From Moritella yayanosii (GTDB lineage Bacteria > Pseudomonadota > Gammaproteobacteria > Enterobacterales > Moritellaceae), in assembly GCF_900465055.1 (NCBI RefSeq), contig NZ_LS483250.1:1612001-1676000 (forward strand): a stretch of 64,000 nt of DNA, read 5' to 3'. The notes under the pieces are model-generated. The model did not search any database. It was not told where the DNA came from and worked only from the letters and a program-made list of their open reading frames with translations. Made by a program: the position numbers and the translations under genes. Shown here piece after piece: positions 53,394-61,984 of this stretch. How positions within the stretch are numbered: position 1 is the first letter of the stretch; every line of letters begins with the position of its first letter.

Positions 53394-54668
53394 TTATAAA
53401 AAAACGTTAAAGATCAATGCTGATATTGCAATCAGTCCCATGATGGTAACGAAGATATTACTTAACGCGCCACGGTATTGAGCTAATGCTTCAACTTTAG
53501 ATACAGCGTACATTGGCATCACAAACAAGATCATCGCAATAACTGGTCCCGAAAACATTTCCATCATATTTAAAATACTTGGATTTATTACCGAAACAGC
53601 CCAGATACTAGTAAACAGTAGAAAAATAGTCAGCTTGTTAATCGCAGCAGGCGTCATATTTACTTGTTTACGTATCAGACCATTTAAGCCTTCACGTGCA
53701 CCTAAGAAGTGGCCAAAAAATGAAGATGTAATGGCAATGAAAGCAATTAACGGACCTAGAGAAGCAATTAAAGCATTATCTTTCACATTTGCAAGATACG
53801 ATAAAACAGATATATTTTGTACTTTAGCTTCTAACAACTGCTCAGGTGTTAAACTAAATACACAAGAAAATACAAAGAAAATAACGAACAAAATAAGCAT
53901 GATCGACGTACGTTTCAGGATCTGTTCTGACTTCTCCCCAGCTTGTTGACCATAATGGCGTTTTTGTGCCGTAGAAAAGCTAGAGATAGCTGCAGCATGA
54001 CTAAATGCAAATACAGTAACTGGCACAGCTAACCATAATGTACGCGAGAATTCACCCATATCCATCGCCATTGATATATCAGGCACTTGCCAATCTTGGA
54101 TCATATAAATTGACAGTCCAGCAAGAATAAGCACCAATGGATAAACGATGATCTCAAACGCTTTCAGCACTAACTTCTCTCCACCCATCATCACACCCAC
54201 CATGCCAGCAACCAATATACCGGATAACAACACACGTGAAGGAGATGCTAAACCAAGCTGATTAACGATAAAGCTATCGACTGTATTGGTTAACCCGACA
54301 CCATAAATAAGTAAGATCGGATAAATCGATAAAAAATAAAGAACAGAGATAATGCGACCCGCATTAGGACCGAAGTGCTCTTCAACAACATCGGTAAAAT
54401 CAGCATCCGGGTTCTTCGATGACAGTATAAATCGAGATAAGCCTCGATGCGCCAAGAACGTCATAGGCCCTGCAAGCAGAGCTATAATGACAAGTGGCCA
54501 GAATCCACCAGCACCTATATTGATCGGTAAAAACAATATGCCTGCCCCTACGGCAGTACCAAATAAACTAAGCGTCCACTTCGTATCATGGGCGTTCCAG
54601 CGGCCAGTAGTTGAATGATATTTAGATTGTGGTTGAGAATGAGATTGACTACTTTTAATATTTAACAC
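53394..54668 (-). CDS. SdaC/DlsT-like serine/threonine transporter
   Basis: A 424-residue inner-membrane protein of the hydroxy/aromatic amino acid permease family with about 11 helices. Typical features are KWTLSLFGTAVGAGILFLPI in the first helix, FLAHRGLSRFILSS, and the FTDVVEEHFG loop. It resembles SdaC and YhaO/DlsT proton or sodium symporters for serine or threonine. Specificity cannot be fixed from sequence. It is monocistronic and ends at the queC hairpin. Confidence 0.82.
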   Translation of the reverse strand: MLNIKSSQSHSQPQSKYHSTTGRWNAHDTKWTLSLFGTAVGAGILFLPINIGAGGFWPLVIIALLAGPMTFLAHRGLSRFILSSKNPDADFTDVVEEHFGPNAGRIISVLYFLSIYPILLIYGVGLTNTVDSFIVNQLGLASPSRVLLSGILVAGMVGVMMGGEKLVLKAFEIIVYPLVLILAGLSIYMIQDWQVPDISMAMDMGEFSRTLWLAVPVTVFAFSHAAAISSFSTAQKRHYGQQAGEKSEQILKRTSIMLILFVIFFVFSCVFSLTPEQLLEAKVQNISVLSYLANVKDNALIASLGPLIAFIAITSSFFGHFLGAREGLNGLIRKQVNMTPAAINKLTIFLLFTSIWAVSVINPSILNMMEMFSGPVIAMILFVMPMYAVSKVEALAQYRGALSNIFVTIMGLIAISALIFNVFL

Positions 54669-54908
54669 GTATTATCCTTGATATATCGAATGCAGAGTAT
54701 TAAATAGATCTTTAACTAAAATGCAGACAACTTATCTACCCACACTTTAAAATCCAGTGGAATAGACAATACATAGGCTTAATATCGATGTAAAGTATTG
54801 CTAACTATAATACAACATAGGTCACATCAAATTTACACATTTGTGGGTATACACACACATATGGCGATGAAATAACAGCGTAATAGTGATCGATGACCAG
54901 CTCTGTCT
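54669..54908. other. upstream region of the amino-acid permease gene
   Basis: Part of a 515-base gap. It contains AT-rich promoter sequence for the permease gene on the minus strand. No gene or repeat is evident before the acyl-CoA ligase remnant at 54909. Confidence 0.5.
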
Positions 54909-55067
54909 CTAAACAAAGGAACAGAACGTTTCGCCGCCAGAAATAATTACATCTTTGGATCGATCTTTAATCTCGACATAACTACCTTCGTGCCATACCG
55001 CTAAATCACCAGAATGGAACCGATCACAAGCAAAGGTGAACGAACACTTTGGCGCGCGTTTAAGCAT
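54909..55067 (-). pseudogene. C-terminal fragment of an acyl-CoA synthetase
   Basis: The minus strand encodes [20 protein letters not shown] followed by [18 protein letters not shown] and a stop. [10 protein letters not shown]...[17 protein letters not shown] is the A8-type hinge signature of medium-chain acyl-CoA ligases. The Asn after GGE is replaced by Thr and the frame ends soon after. No upstream ATP-binding region is found, so this is a relic. Confidence 0.65.
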
Positions 55068-55183
55068 GGATTAATCTTGGGCTATACAAAAATAATATTA
55101 TGCAATTATTTACTATCACCGTTAATACCGCACTGTTAGTATGCTGATTAAGGTAATGTAGGTAAGTGATATAGGTAGACATA

Positions 55184-56011
55184 ATGCGACAAGAAAAAAT
55201 TGAATACTGGCATAATCCTGTATTACCCAATATTGAACTAAGCTCAGCGAATGTTGAAAAATTTGCTTTCGAACGCCACATCCATCTTGATTATCACATT
55301 GGTATTGTAACCAGTGGTTGCCAGCAATATTTGCATAATGGGAAGCAATACCACCTTGCACCGGGCTTTATGTCTACGTTAAATCCAGACGAAGTACACA
55401 ATGGCGAGAACATTACCCTTGGTGGTTATCAATCGCATGTAATGGCATTACCCGTTGATTATGTTAACGATATTAGTCGAGAAATGAATCAGGCAGAAAC
55501 ATTTTTTAATGCCCCACTTATTCACAATCCGACGCTATCGCGTGCCTTCTTACATTTACATACACTCTTGACCACAGAGCAAGATGGTTCTGCACAACTG
55601 CACATCGAAACAACAATGATCGCGTTCATCACAGAATTGTTTATGCACCATAGTGGTATTCCGATACAGCAACACATATCAACCAAACAACTATCAACAC
55701 AGCAGCTAAGTTATATTAAAACGTTATTCCACGATGAACCGGGTCAGTCATTCCAATTAGATGATTTAGCACAACAGCTTGATTTAAGTAAGTTTCAATT
55801 TCTACGTCAATTTAAACAGTCGATGGGCATGACACCCCATGCATATTTAAAAAGAGTACGATTAGAGTATGCGAAAAAAGCGTTAATCAAGGGGGGTAAC
55901 ATATCTGATGTGGCCTACCAAGTTGGATTTTTTGATCAAAGCCATTTCAATAAAGCCTTTAAATGTGCATTTTTAATTACCCCTTCGCACTTTCAACGCC
56001 GCGTACTCTGA
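55184..56011 (+). CDS. AraC-family regulator with cupin N-terminus
   Basis: A 275-residue regulator. An N-terminal cupin-like sensor (FAFERHIHLDYHIGIVTSG, PGFMSTLNPDEVHNG) precedes the two-helix-turn-helix C-terminus (FQLDDLAQQLDLSKFQFLRQF, GNISDVAYQVGFFDQSHFNKAFK). The order and the downstream LysE-family gene 129 bases away, same strand, resemble AraC-LysE pairs in which the regulator controls the exporter. The effector is unknown. Confidence 0.85.
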   Translation: MRQEKIEYWHNPVLPNIELSSANVEKFAFERHIHLDYHIGIVTSGCQQYLHNGKQYHLAPGFMSTLNPDEVHNGENITLGGYQSHVMALPVDYVNDISREMNQAETFFNAPLIHNPTLSRAFLHLHTLLTTEQDGSAQLHIETTMIAFITELFMHHSGIPIQQHISTKQLSTQQLSYIKTLFHDEPGQSFQLDDLAQQLDLSKFQFLRQFKQSMGMTPHAYLKRVRLEYAKKALIKGGNISDVAYQVGFFDQSHFNKAFKCAFLITPSHFQRRVL

Positions 56012-56140
56012 TTCCGCTTAAACTATAGTCACCTTTAATAAGCGTATTAATCGATATTATTTTTCCGTGCAATTTTTTCCTATAGTTCCCCTTTTATACA
56101 CTGCAAAATAGCGACAGCATTTACGTTTAAGGATTTATCA

Positions 56141-56812
56141 ATGAACATCGAACTGTTGTTATCACTCGCTATTATTCATGCTGTTGCCCTAGTTAGCCCA
56201 GGCCCAGACTTTGTTTTGGTTGTAAAACTTGCTAGCCAAGAATCAAGACGCACCGCAATGGCCTCTGCAGTTGGCATCTCAATTGCCATTTTAATTCATA
56301 CTATTTTAAGTTTAACCGGGGTAAGTCTAATAATTAAAAGCTCACAAACCTTGTATATAATTGTGCAGATGGTTGGAGCTAGCTATCTCGCATGGATGGG
56401 ATTTGGTGCAGTAAAAGGTGCCCTGCAACATTGGAAAGCGAAAATATCGGTAGACAATAATCAACTTAAATTAAACCAATTGACACCTAAACAGGGCTTT
56501 ATGCAGGGGTTGTGGACTAATTTACTTAACCCGAAAGCCATGGTGTTCTTCATTATCTTATTCTCAGCCATGATCACACCTGATGTTAGCCTTCTCACTA
56601 AACTATCAGCTACCGTTATCATGTTTGGATTATCCTTGATTTGGTTTGTGTTTATCGCATTGATTCTATCAAAACCGGTGATCCAACAACGCGTACAAAA
56701 AGCAGCGCCAGCAATCAACTTGTTTACAGGGCTGCTATTTATCGCAGTATCAAGTGCCATCATGTATAACTTGCTTGCAGGCGCGATGGTACTCAGTGAA
56801 AATACTATTTAG
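56141..56812 (+). CDS. LysE-family amino-acid exporter
   Basis: A 223-residue inner-membrane protein with about six helices. The RhtB/LysE signature is LVSPGPDFVLVVKLASQESRR near residues 18-40, then QMVGASYLAWMGFGAVKGAL, and LLNPKAMVFFIILFSAM near residue 130. Members export amino acids such as homoserine or threonine and similar solutes. Substrate unknown. It likely responds to the upstream AraC regulator. Confidence 0.85.
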   Translation: MNIELLLSLAIIHAVALVSPGPDFVLVVKLASQESRRTAMASAVGISIAILIHTILSLTGVSLIIKSSQTLYIIVQMVGASYLAWMGFGAVKGALQHWKAKISVDNNQLKLNQLTPKQGFMQGLWTNLLNPKAMVFFIILFSAMITPDVSLLTKLSATVIMFGLSLIWFVFIALILSKPVIQQRVQKAAPAINLFTGLLFIAVSSAIMYNLLAGAMVLSENTI

Positions 56813-56820
56813 ATTGAGGT

Positions 56821-57134
56821 CTAGGGTGGACTGGCAATACCTAAGCCACGAGCATCACCTGAAATAGCCAAATCTGTAAATATACCTCGCAGTAGCCTGT
56901 ATCAACCACAACAGCCTTACCTAGCTTTGGCGCTTGGTTTCCCAACCATGGATGCGCCAACAAATACCCGAGTACACTATCATCTGCGTGAGTAAACACG
57001 AAACAGCTCGTGGGAGAGGCAATCCACTTACTTTGCAATACGGTTAAGTCTTCATGAAAATGACTTGCATAGGCATGTGACTGGATCTGCATAATCGCAT
57101 CCCAATCCGTCTCTTTAATCATTCTAATCGACAT
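56821..57134 (-). pseudogene. frameshifted GNAT acetyltransferase
   Basis: From ATG 57134, MSIRMIKETDWDAIMQIQSH starts a GNAT protein and continues to LAHPWLGNQAPKLG. The frame then turns to an unrelated tail. In another frame the sequence RGIFTDLAISGDARGLGIAS appears, the GNAT motif A (D-L-x-x-x-x-x-x-R-G-x-G-x-A). A shift lies near 56900, and the gene ends in a stop right after motif A, so it is also truncated. Confidence 0.65.
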
Positions 57135-57189
57135 TTCTATTCCTAAACAAATATTACTAAACAAGCATCCAAAATCATCAACCTAATTT

Positions 57190-57654
57190 TTATCCTGTGA
57201 TTAAAGTTTTCGTCATATATAGGCTGTACGGGTCTTCGCGATAATCAGCAAAAGGGCCACATTCATTAAAGCCAAAGTCTCGATATAGTTTTTGAGCGGG
57301 TATAAACGAATCTGGCGTGCCCGTTTCTAAGCTCACTTTAGTAATCCCTTGCTGTTCAGCTTCAGCTAGAATATGGGTTAATAATTTCCGAGCAACACCC
57401 TGTCGAAGATGAGTACGCGCTGTGCGCATTGATTTTAACTCCGCATGCCCCGTTGTTATTATTTTAATCGCACCACAGCCCGCAAGATCACCCTCTATCC
57501 ACGCACTCCAAAAGGTCACGTCAGGCGCTTGTAATCCGGTTAAATCTAACGCGTGGACACTTTCAACTGGGGTATGATCGAGCATGTCTTGGTGATGTTC
57601 TTGTAATAACAGCGCAACTTCTTTACCTTTTAAATCGTCTATACGAATTTCCAT
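57190..57654 (-). CDS. GNAT-family N-acetyltransferase
   Basis: A 154-residue acetyltransferase. Motif A reads AELKSMRTARTHLRQGVARKLLTHIL (R-Q-G-V-A), motif B ETGTPDSFIPAQKLYRDFGF near 120-135, and the end DYREDPYSLYMTKTL. This resembles YsnE/PhnO-type members. AGGATGG lies five bases before ATG 57654, which is preferred over the in-frame start three codons upstream. Substrate unknown. Confidence 0.85.
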   Translation of the reverse strand: MEIRIDDLKGKEVALLLQEHHQDMLDHTPVESVHALDLTGLQAPDVTFWSAWIEGDLAGCGAIKIITTGHAELKSMRTARTHLRQGVARKLLTHILAEAEQQGITKVSLETGTPDSFIPAQKLYRDFGFNECGPFADYREDPYSLYMTKTLITG

Positions 57655-57713
57655 TTCGACCATCCTTTATCATTAACTAACAACAATGTAATAAATAATT
57701 TAACATCTACATC

Positions 57714-58298
57714 TTACTTAAATAAATCCACACGGTCCAACTCATTTCCATCACCCATTTTTTCATTAAAAAACCTCGCACCGCTTAATGAATAGTTCTC
57801 TGAAAATGAATTCATAAAGCCATGATAAAAACTGGTTTTAATACAGTTAACCTGTTTTACAGATGACAGTGCTTCAATAACATCATCAACCTCAAAGTGC
57901 CTTTCCTGGCAAGGAAAGACTAATGTTACAGGACAACAAGGGATTACATCCAGATGGTTGCGGATCTGACTTGGATAGAAGCCAATGTAATGTTTGATTA
58001 ATGGATTCGAGTGTCGGTCGATGGCTTTCCAAGCAGCAGATGCACCCGCACTAAAACCAAGTAATACTACCTCACTTTCTGATAATTCAATCGCTGATGC
58101 CACCGCCGAAATATAGCGTTCATGACCACATTGTGTGATAAACGCGTCGTAAGCGGCATGCTCATTTACAAACTGCTGCTTATTTCCTTCGTAAGGGTCG
58201 ATCACCGTCACTCTAGTCTGCTCAGTTGATAATGACGCAGCAAGTAAGTCGGTATCCTTAGTCAGGCCAAAAATATCAGTGATTATAATAATGTGCAT
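57714..58298 (-). CDS. alpha/beta-hydrolase, dienelactone-hydrolase-like
   Basis: A 194-residue soluble hydrolase. The nucleophile elbow is LLGFSAGASAAW (G-x-S-x-G) near residue 80, preceded by IIIITDIFG at the start. A late YHGFMNSF His is a candidate catalytic residue, and VTLVFPCQERHFEVDDV contains a plausible Asp/Glu. It resembles dienelactone hydrolase-type proteins. The substrate is unknown. It lies between a GNAT and the cupin gene on one strand. Confidence 0.72.
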   Translation of the reverse strand: MHIIIITDIFGLTKDTDLLAASLSTEQTRVTVIDPYEGNKQQFVNEHAAYDAFITQCGHERYISAVASAIELSESEVVLLGFSAGASAAWKAIDRHSNPLIKHYIGFYPSQIRNHLDVIPCCPVTLVFPCQERHFEVDDVIEALSSVKQVNCIKTSFYHGFMNSFSENYSLSGARFFNEKMGDGNELDRVDLFK

Positions 58299-58354
58299 AT
58301 GCTGTCCATTAATTCAGAATCGATCAATTTAGGTGACTATCTATTTAATAGCTA

Positions 58355-58666
58355 TCAATAATGCACTGCTAACCACACGGTTTCAACATCAGGATCAGTC
58401 CACGCAACTTTGTGTTTTTGGTGCGCGGGGATATTTAGGTAATCACCCGTTTTCAGGGTAACAGAGGGCTTATCATCAAAACCGATAATGGCACTGCCTG
58501 CGATAATGATCACCCATTCATGTTGCTCTTGATCATACCAACCAAAATCTGGCGATGTTTGCCCTTTTGAAATAATACGTTCTATTTTGACCGTGTCGCT
58601 GCTAACTAAATCGTCAAATATTTCACTGCTGAGATCGGAAGGTATCGAATCAAAGATATTATTCAT
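58355..58666 (-). CDS. cupin-domain protein
   Basis: A 103-residue single cupin barrel. Motif 1 resembles WVIIIAGSAIIGFDDKPSVTL and motif 2 is GDYLNIPAHQKHKVAWTD, with a His-x-His type pair visible (HQKHKV). Such small cupins bind metals and have varied roles. It starts 14 bases after the trpS-type gene, same strand, and is probably co-transcribed with it. Confidence 0.82.
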   Translation of the reverse strand: MNNIFDSIPSDLSSEIFDDLVSSDTVKIERIISKGQTSPDFGWYDQEQHEWVIIIAGSAIIGFDDKPSVTLKTGDYLNIPAHQKHKVAWTDPDVETVWLAVHY

Positions 58667-58680
58667 GTTTAATCATCCTT

Positions 58681-59739
58681 TTAAAACAGATTTAGACCAA
58701 AGGCACACTTCACCTGACGTAATACATCATTAGATTCATCTTGAGAGCGCTCTGTTCCTGCTTTCAATATCGCAATTAACAACGATCGATCCGCGATAAA
58801 TTCTTCTCTACGCTGTCGGATTGGTTTTAATAGGTCTTGTAAACACTCTTCTAGGATCTTCTTAACGGTACCATCCCCTAAACCACCAGCTGAATATTGC
58901 GCTTTTAAATTAGCTACATAGTCTTGATCTTGATGGAATGCATCTAAATACGTGAATACCACATTTCCGTCAACTTGCCCCGGATCGCATACACGCAAAT
59001 GATTCGGATCTGTATACATGGCTTTAACCGCTTTGCTGATCTCTTTTTCACTTGAACTTAGCATGATGGTATTGCCCATAGATTTAGACATTTTACTTTT
59101 ACCATCGACACTCGGTAAACGTGAAACCTTACTTAATAGTGGCTTACATTCAACTAAAATGTCTTGCTGGGCAATATGGTTTAATTTTCTGACGATCTCA
59201 TTGGTCTGTTCCAACATAGGTAATTGATCTTCACCCACAGGTACTAACGTGGCTTTAAATGCGGTGATATCTGCAGCCTGACTAATCGGGTATGTTAAGA
59301 ACCCTGCAGGAATAGAACGACCAAATGATTTACTGTTGATCTCAGTTTTAACCGTAGGGTTACGCTCTAAACGGGCAATCGACACCAAGTTTGAATAATA
59401 CATAGTTAGCTCTGCCAATGCTGGAATGCCCGATTGTAAGCAGATCGTGGTTTTTAATGGGTCGATGCCAGCAGCCAGATAGTCTGCAACAACATTTAGA
59501 ATATTTGAGGACACTTTTTGCGGGTTATGACCGTTATCGGTAAGCCCTTGCATGTCCGCAACTAAAATTGTTTGTTCATATTGATGCTGTAATTTAACCC
59601 GCTGTTGCAGTGAACCGACAAAATGGCCAAGGTGTAAAGATCCAGTTGCCCGATCACCCGTGAGGATCTTTTCTTTACTGTCATTCGTTTGAGTTGAGTT
59701 AGCGGTTTGGTCTAAACGTAGTGATAGGTTATTTTTCAT
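58681..59739 (-). CDS. trpS: tryptophanyl-tRNA synthetase
   Basis: A 352-residue class I aminoacyl-tRNA synthetase. The HIGH-type motif is GSLHLGHFVGSL near residue 33 and the KMSKS motif is KSKMSKSMGNT near residue 220. The tryptophan pocket features ILVADMQGLTDNG and PVGEDQLPMLEQTNEI are visible. E. coli TrpS is 334 residues. The gene sits outside the usual dam-rpe-gph-trpS cluster, so it may be a second copy of the kind that protects against indolmycin-like inhibitors; that is inference. GGAG lies seven bases before the ATG. A structured leader precedes it and a cupin gene follows. Confidence 0.88.
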   Translation of the reverse strand: MKNNLSLRLDQTANSTQTNDSKEKILTGDRATGSLHLGHFVGSLQQRVKLQHQYEQTILVADMQGLTDNGHNPQKVSSNILNVVADYLAAGIDPLKTTICLQSGIPALAELTMYYSNLVSIARLERNPTVKTEINSKSFGRSIPAGFLTYPISQAADITAFKATLVPVGEDQLPMLEQTNEIVRKLNHIAQQDILVECKPLLSKVSRLPSVDGKSKMSKSMGNTIMLSSSEKEISKAVKAMYTDPNHLRVCDPGQVDGNVVFTYLDAFHQDQDYVANLKAQYSAGGLGDGTVKKILEECLQDLLKPIRQRREEFIADRSLLIAILKAGTERSQDESNDVLRQVKCAFGLNLF

Positions 59740-59746
59740 TGTATAT

Positions 59747-59852
59747 CTCCAAAATCGATTACCGGAGACATAGATACTTTATTCATCAGTTGCCATCCGG
59801 CGATCTGTGAACAAAAGTATTCAACACCGCTCTTATAGAAGAGAGTGCCACC
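59747..59852 (-). promoter_or_regulatory. structured leader upstream of trpS-type gene
   Basis: On the minus strand two stem-loops precede the start: one with CTCTT/AAGAG arms (59839-59843 with 59830-59834, extended by CAC/GTG), and one with CCGGA/TCCGG arms (59796-59800 with 59762-59766) extended by ATCG/CGAT, just upstream of the GGAG site. The region also reads GGTGGCAC (59852-59845). This suggests post-transcriptional control such as attenuation, but no regulator is identified. Confidence 0.4.
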
Positions 59853-59990
59853 AAGATGTTGTGATAAGTGCAAAAATAGGGTTTAATTTCATCTATTCAA
59901 AGTATCAGCCTGCATTAATTATCGCAAGCGATATTTCAACCTTAACGATTAACCGACTTTAACCTTCACTTTCAAATTGGATTTACTTGT

Positions 59991-60944
59991 ATGGTAACTA
60001 TCGTCTTTCTCGACCGCTCTACGATCCCAGAACACATTACTATCCCTCAACCTAATGTTGAGTGTCAGTGGCAAGAATATGCAACCACTACACCAGAACA
60101 AGTGATTGAGCGCCTGCAAAATGCAAGTATTGTCATTACCAATAAAGTCATTTTAGATGCGCAGGTATTAAGTCAGTGCCCACAGTTAAAAATGATTGCA
60201 GTAGCGGCGACAGGTACCAATAATATCGATTTAGATTATTGTCGTCAGCACAACATCACCGTGAGTAATATTCAAGGTTATGCCACCAATTCGGTACCTG
60301 AGCATGTAGTGGCCATGATGTTTGCGCTAAAACGAAATCTAGTCGGTTACCATCAAGATATTCAAGCAGGTGTTTGGCAGCAGCAAAAACAGTTCTGTTT
60401 CTTTAGCCACCCGATTTCTGATATTGCAGGTTCTACGTTAGGTATTATTGGTAAAGGCAGCCTCGGTAATGCCGTGGCTACATTAGCCAAAGCACTTGGC
60501 ATGACCGTTATGTTTGCTGAGCGTAAAGGGGTTAGTCAATGTCGTGAAGGTTACAGTCCATTTGAATTCGTCTTAAAACAAGCGGATGTACTGACTTTAC
60601 ATTGTCCACTTGCAGAGCAAACCCATCATCTTATTGGTCGTGACGAGTTTAAGCTAATGAAAAATACCAGCGTGTTAATTAACGCCGGACGTGGTGGTTT
60701 GGTTGATGAAGTAGCCTTGGTTGATGCATTACATAACCAACAAATTGCTGGCGCAGGTGTTGATGTATTTACCCAAGAACCCGCCGATGACAGTAATCCG
60801 TTAATCGCAAATGCACATTTACCAAACCTGATTTTAACACCACATGTTGCATGGGGCTCAGACTCTGCGATTCAGACTTTGGCCAATCAACTGATTAATA
60901 ATATTGAGCAGTTTATTGCCGGAAAACCACAAAACCAAGTTTAA
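59991..60944 (+). CDS. D-2-hydroxyacid dehydrogenase (HprA-like)
   Basis: A 317-residue NAD(P)-dependent dehydrogenase. The Rossmann signature is LGIIGKGSLGNAVATLAKALGM near residue 150, followed by LTLHCPLAEQTHHLIG, the catalytic region LINAGRGGLVDEVALVDAL with Arg, GAGVDVFTQEP with Glu, and HVAWGS containing the catalytic His. It resembles hydroxypyruvate/glycerate dehydrogenases. The substrate could also be another 2-ketoacid. It stands alone between trpS and the apbE cluster and is convergent with apbE. Confidence 0.85.
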   Translation: MVTIVFLDRSTIPEHITIPQPNVECQWQEYATTTPEQVIERLQNASIVITNKVILDAQVLSQCPQLKMIAVAATGTNNIDLDYCRQHNITVSNIQGYATNSVPEHVVAMMFALKRNLVGYHQDIQAGVWQQQKQFCFFSHPISDIAGSTLGIIGKGSLGNAVATLAKALGMTVMFAERKGVSQCREGYSPFEFVLKQADVLTLHCPLAEQTHHLIGRDEFKLMKNTSVLINAGRGGLVDEVALVDALHNQQIAGAGVDVFTQEPADDSNPLIANAHLPNLILTPHVAWGSDSAIQTLANQLINNIEQFIAGKPQNQV

Positions 60945-60963
60945 TTTGCTCGTTATAATGAAG

Positions 60964-61917
60964 CTACAGCCAATATCGACAATTTTGTGCTTTTAAAAAA
61001 TCTTCAGCAGACTCACCTTGTAATAGCGCAATGGTTGCCAACATGCCGGCTTGCACACAGTTTTGAGCATAGACAGTGACCTGAGCAGGTCCACCAGCAA
61101 TGGGATAACCAGTCTTGGGGTTGAGGATATGGCCATAACGTTGACCATCAACTTCAATATAGCGCTGACTGTCACCACTACTTGCAAGACCACCTTGGGC
61201 TAAACTAACCATGAATTTACTTTTCCCAAGATGCTGCGGGTCTTCTATCGCTACTTGCCAACAATGTCCATTACTGCGTAATTTATTGGCGTAAATATCA
61301 CCACCAAAATTCACTAAAAAGGCACAATCGGTTTGTTGCAGCTGTATTTGTTGCTCTAACAACTGCGCCACTTTATCTACTGCGTATTCTTTGCCAATGC
61401 CACCTAAGTCAATTTCCATGCCTTTAGGTACACTTAATAACGGCGCATTCCAGTTCGCTTTTTGCCAGCCGATATTGGGTAACAGCGCTTTAATATCAGC
61501 ATCACTCGGTAGCTGAGTTTGTTGTTTAAAGTGCCAGAGCTTACCTAATACACCAGAGCTGATATCAAATAACCCATCACTGAGTTGGAAACATAAATCA
61601 GCTAAATTAATCAGCCGTGTCGTTTCTTCATCTACCGTGATAGCTTCATTAGCTGAACGATTAAGACGAGCAACAATATTGTCATCACGAAAACGACTGT
61701 ATTTTAGTTCAATGCGTTTTGCTTCTGCATATGCGAGCGCGGTAAGACTATCCGCGAGTGCTTCATCAACGTTATCTAATAAGATCTGGCAAGGGCTAGC
61801 CATGACGGTGAACTCACCGAGCCAATAGCCCGCTTGTTGTTTTAAGGTAAAGGCTGTTTTTGCAGTTCCGCCTAGCTGTAAAGTACTACCTTTATTTAAT
61901 GAATAAGCTTTTTTCAA
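60964..61917 (-). CDS. apbE: ApbE-family FAD:protein FMN transferase
   Basis: A 317-residue enzyme that transfers FMN from FAD onto a Thr or Ser of target proteins. ApbE motifs are YSRFRDDNIVARLNRSA near residue 75, EIDLGGIGKEYAVDKV near 170, NFGGDIYAN near 205, and SSGDSQRYIEVDGQRYGHILNPKTGYPI near 240. The usual metal-binding A-D-A-x-A-T is A-G-M-L-A-T here, so the Asp is Gly. No clear signal peptide is visible, although relatives act in the periplasm; either export is non-standard or the start is misread. It is the last gene of the DUF4266-DUF3570-ApbE run. Confidence 0.85.
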   Translation of the reverse strand: MKKAYSLNKGSTLQLGGTAKTAFTLKQQAGYWLGEFTVMASPCQILLDNVDEALADSLTALAYAEAKRIELKYSRFRDDNIVARLNRSANEAITVDEETTRLINLADLCFQLSDGLFDISSGVLGKLWHFKQQTQLPSDADIKALLPNIGWQKANWNAPLLSVPKGMEIDLGGIGKEYAVDKVAQLLEQQIQLQQTDCAFLVNFGGDIYANKLRSNGHCWQVAIEDPQHLGKSKFMVSLAQGGLASSGDSQRYIEVDGQRYGHILNPKTGYPIAGGPAQVTVYAQNCVQAGMLATIALLQGESAEDFLKAQNCRYWL

Positions 61918-61984
61918 ACCTGATCCCTGCTTGTATTCACATCGACATTAAAAAACGGTATTAGAAACACGATTAAAAACGAGA

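Noticed and set aside
59845-59852. T-box riboswitch in the trpS leader
   Set aside because: Only a GGTGGCAC match is seen; the specifier stem is not identifiable and T-boxes are not known in gammaproteobacteria. Kept only as a structured-leader observation.
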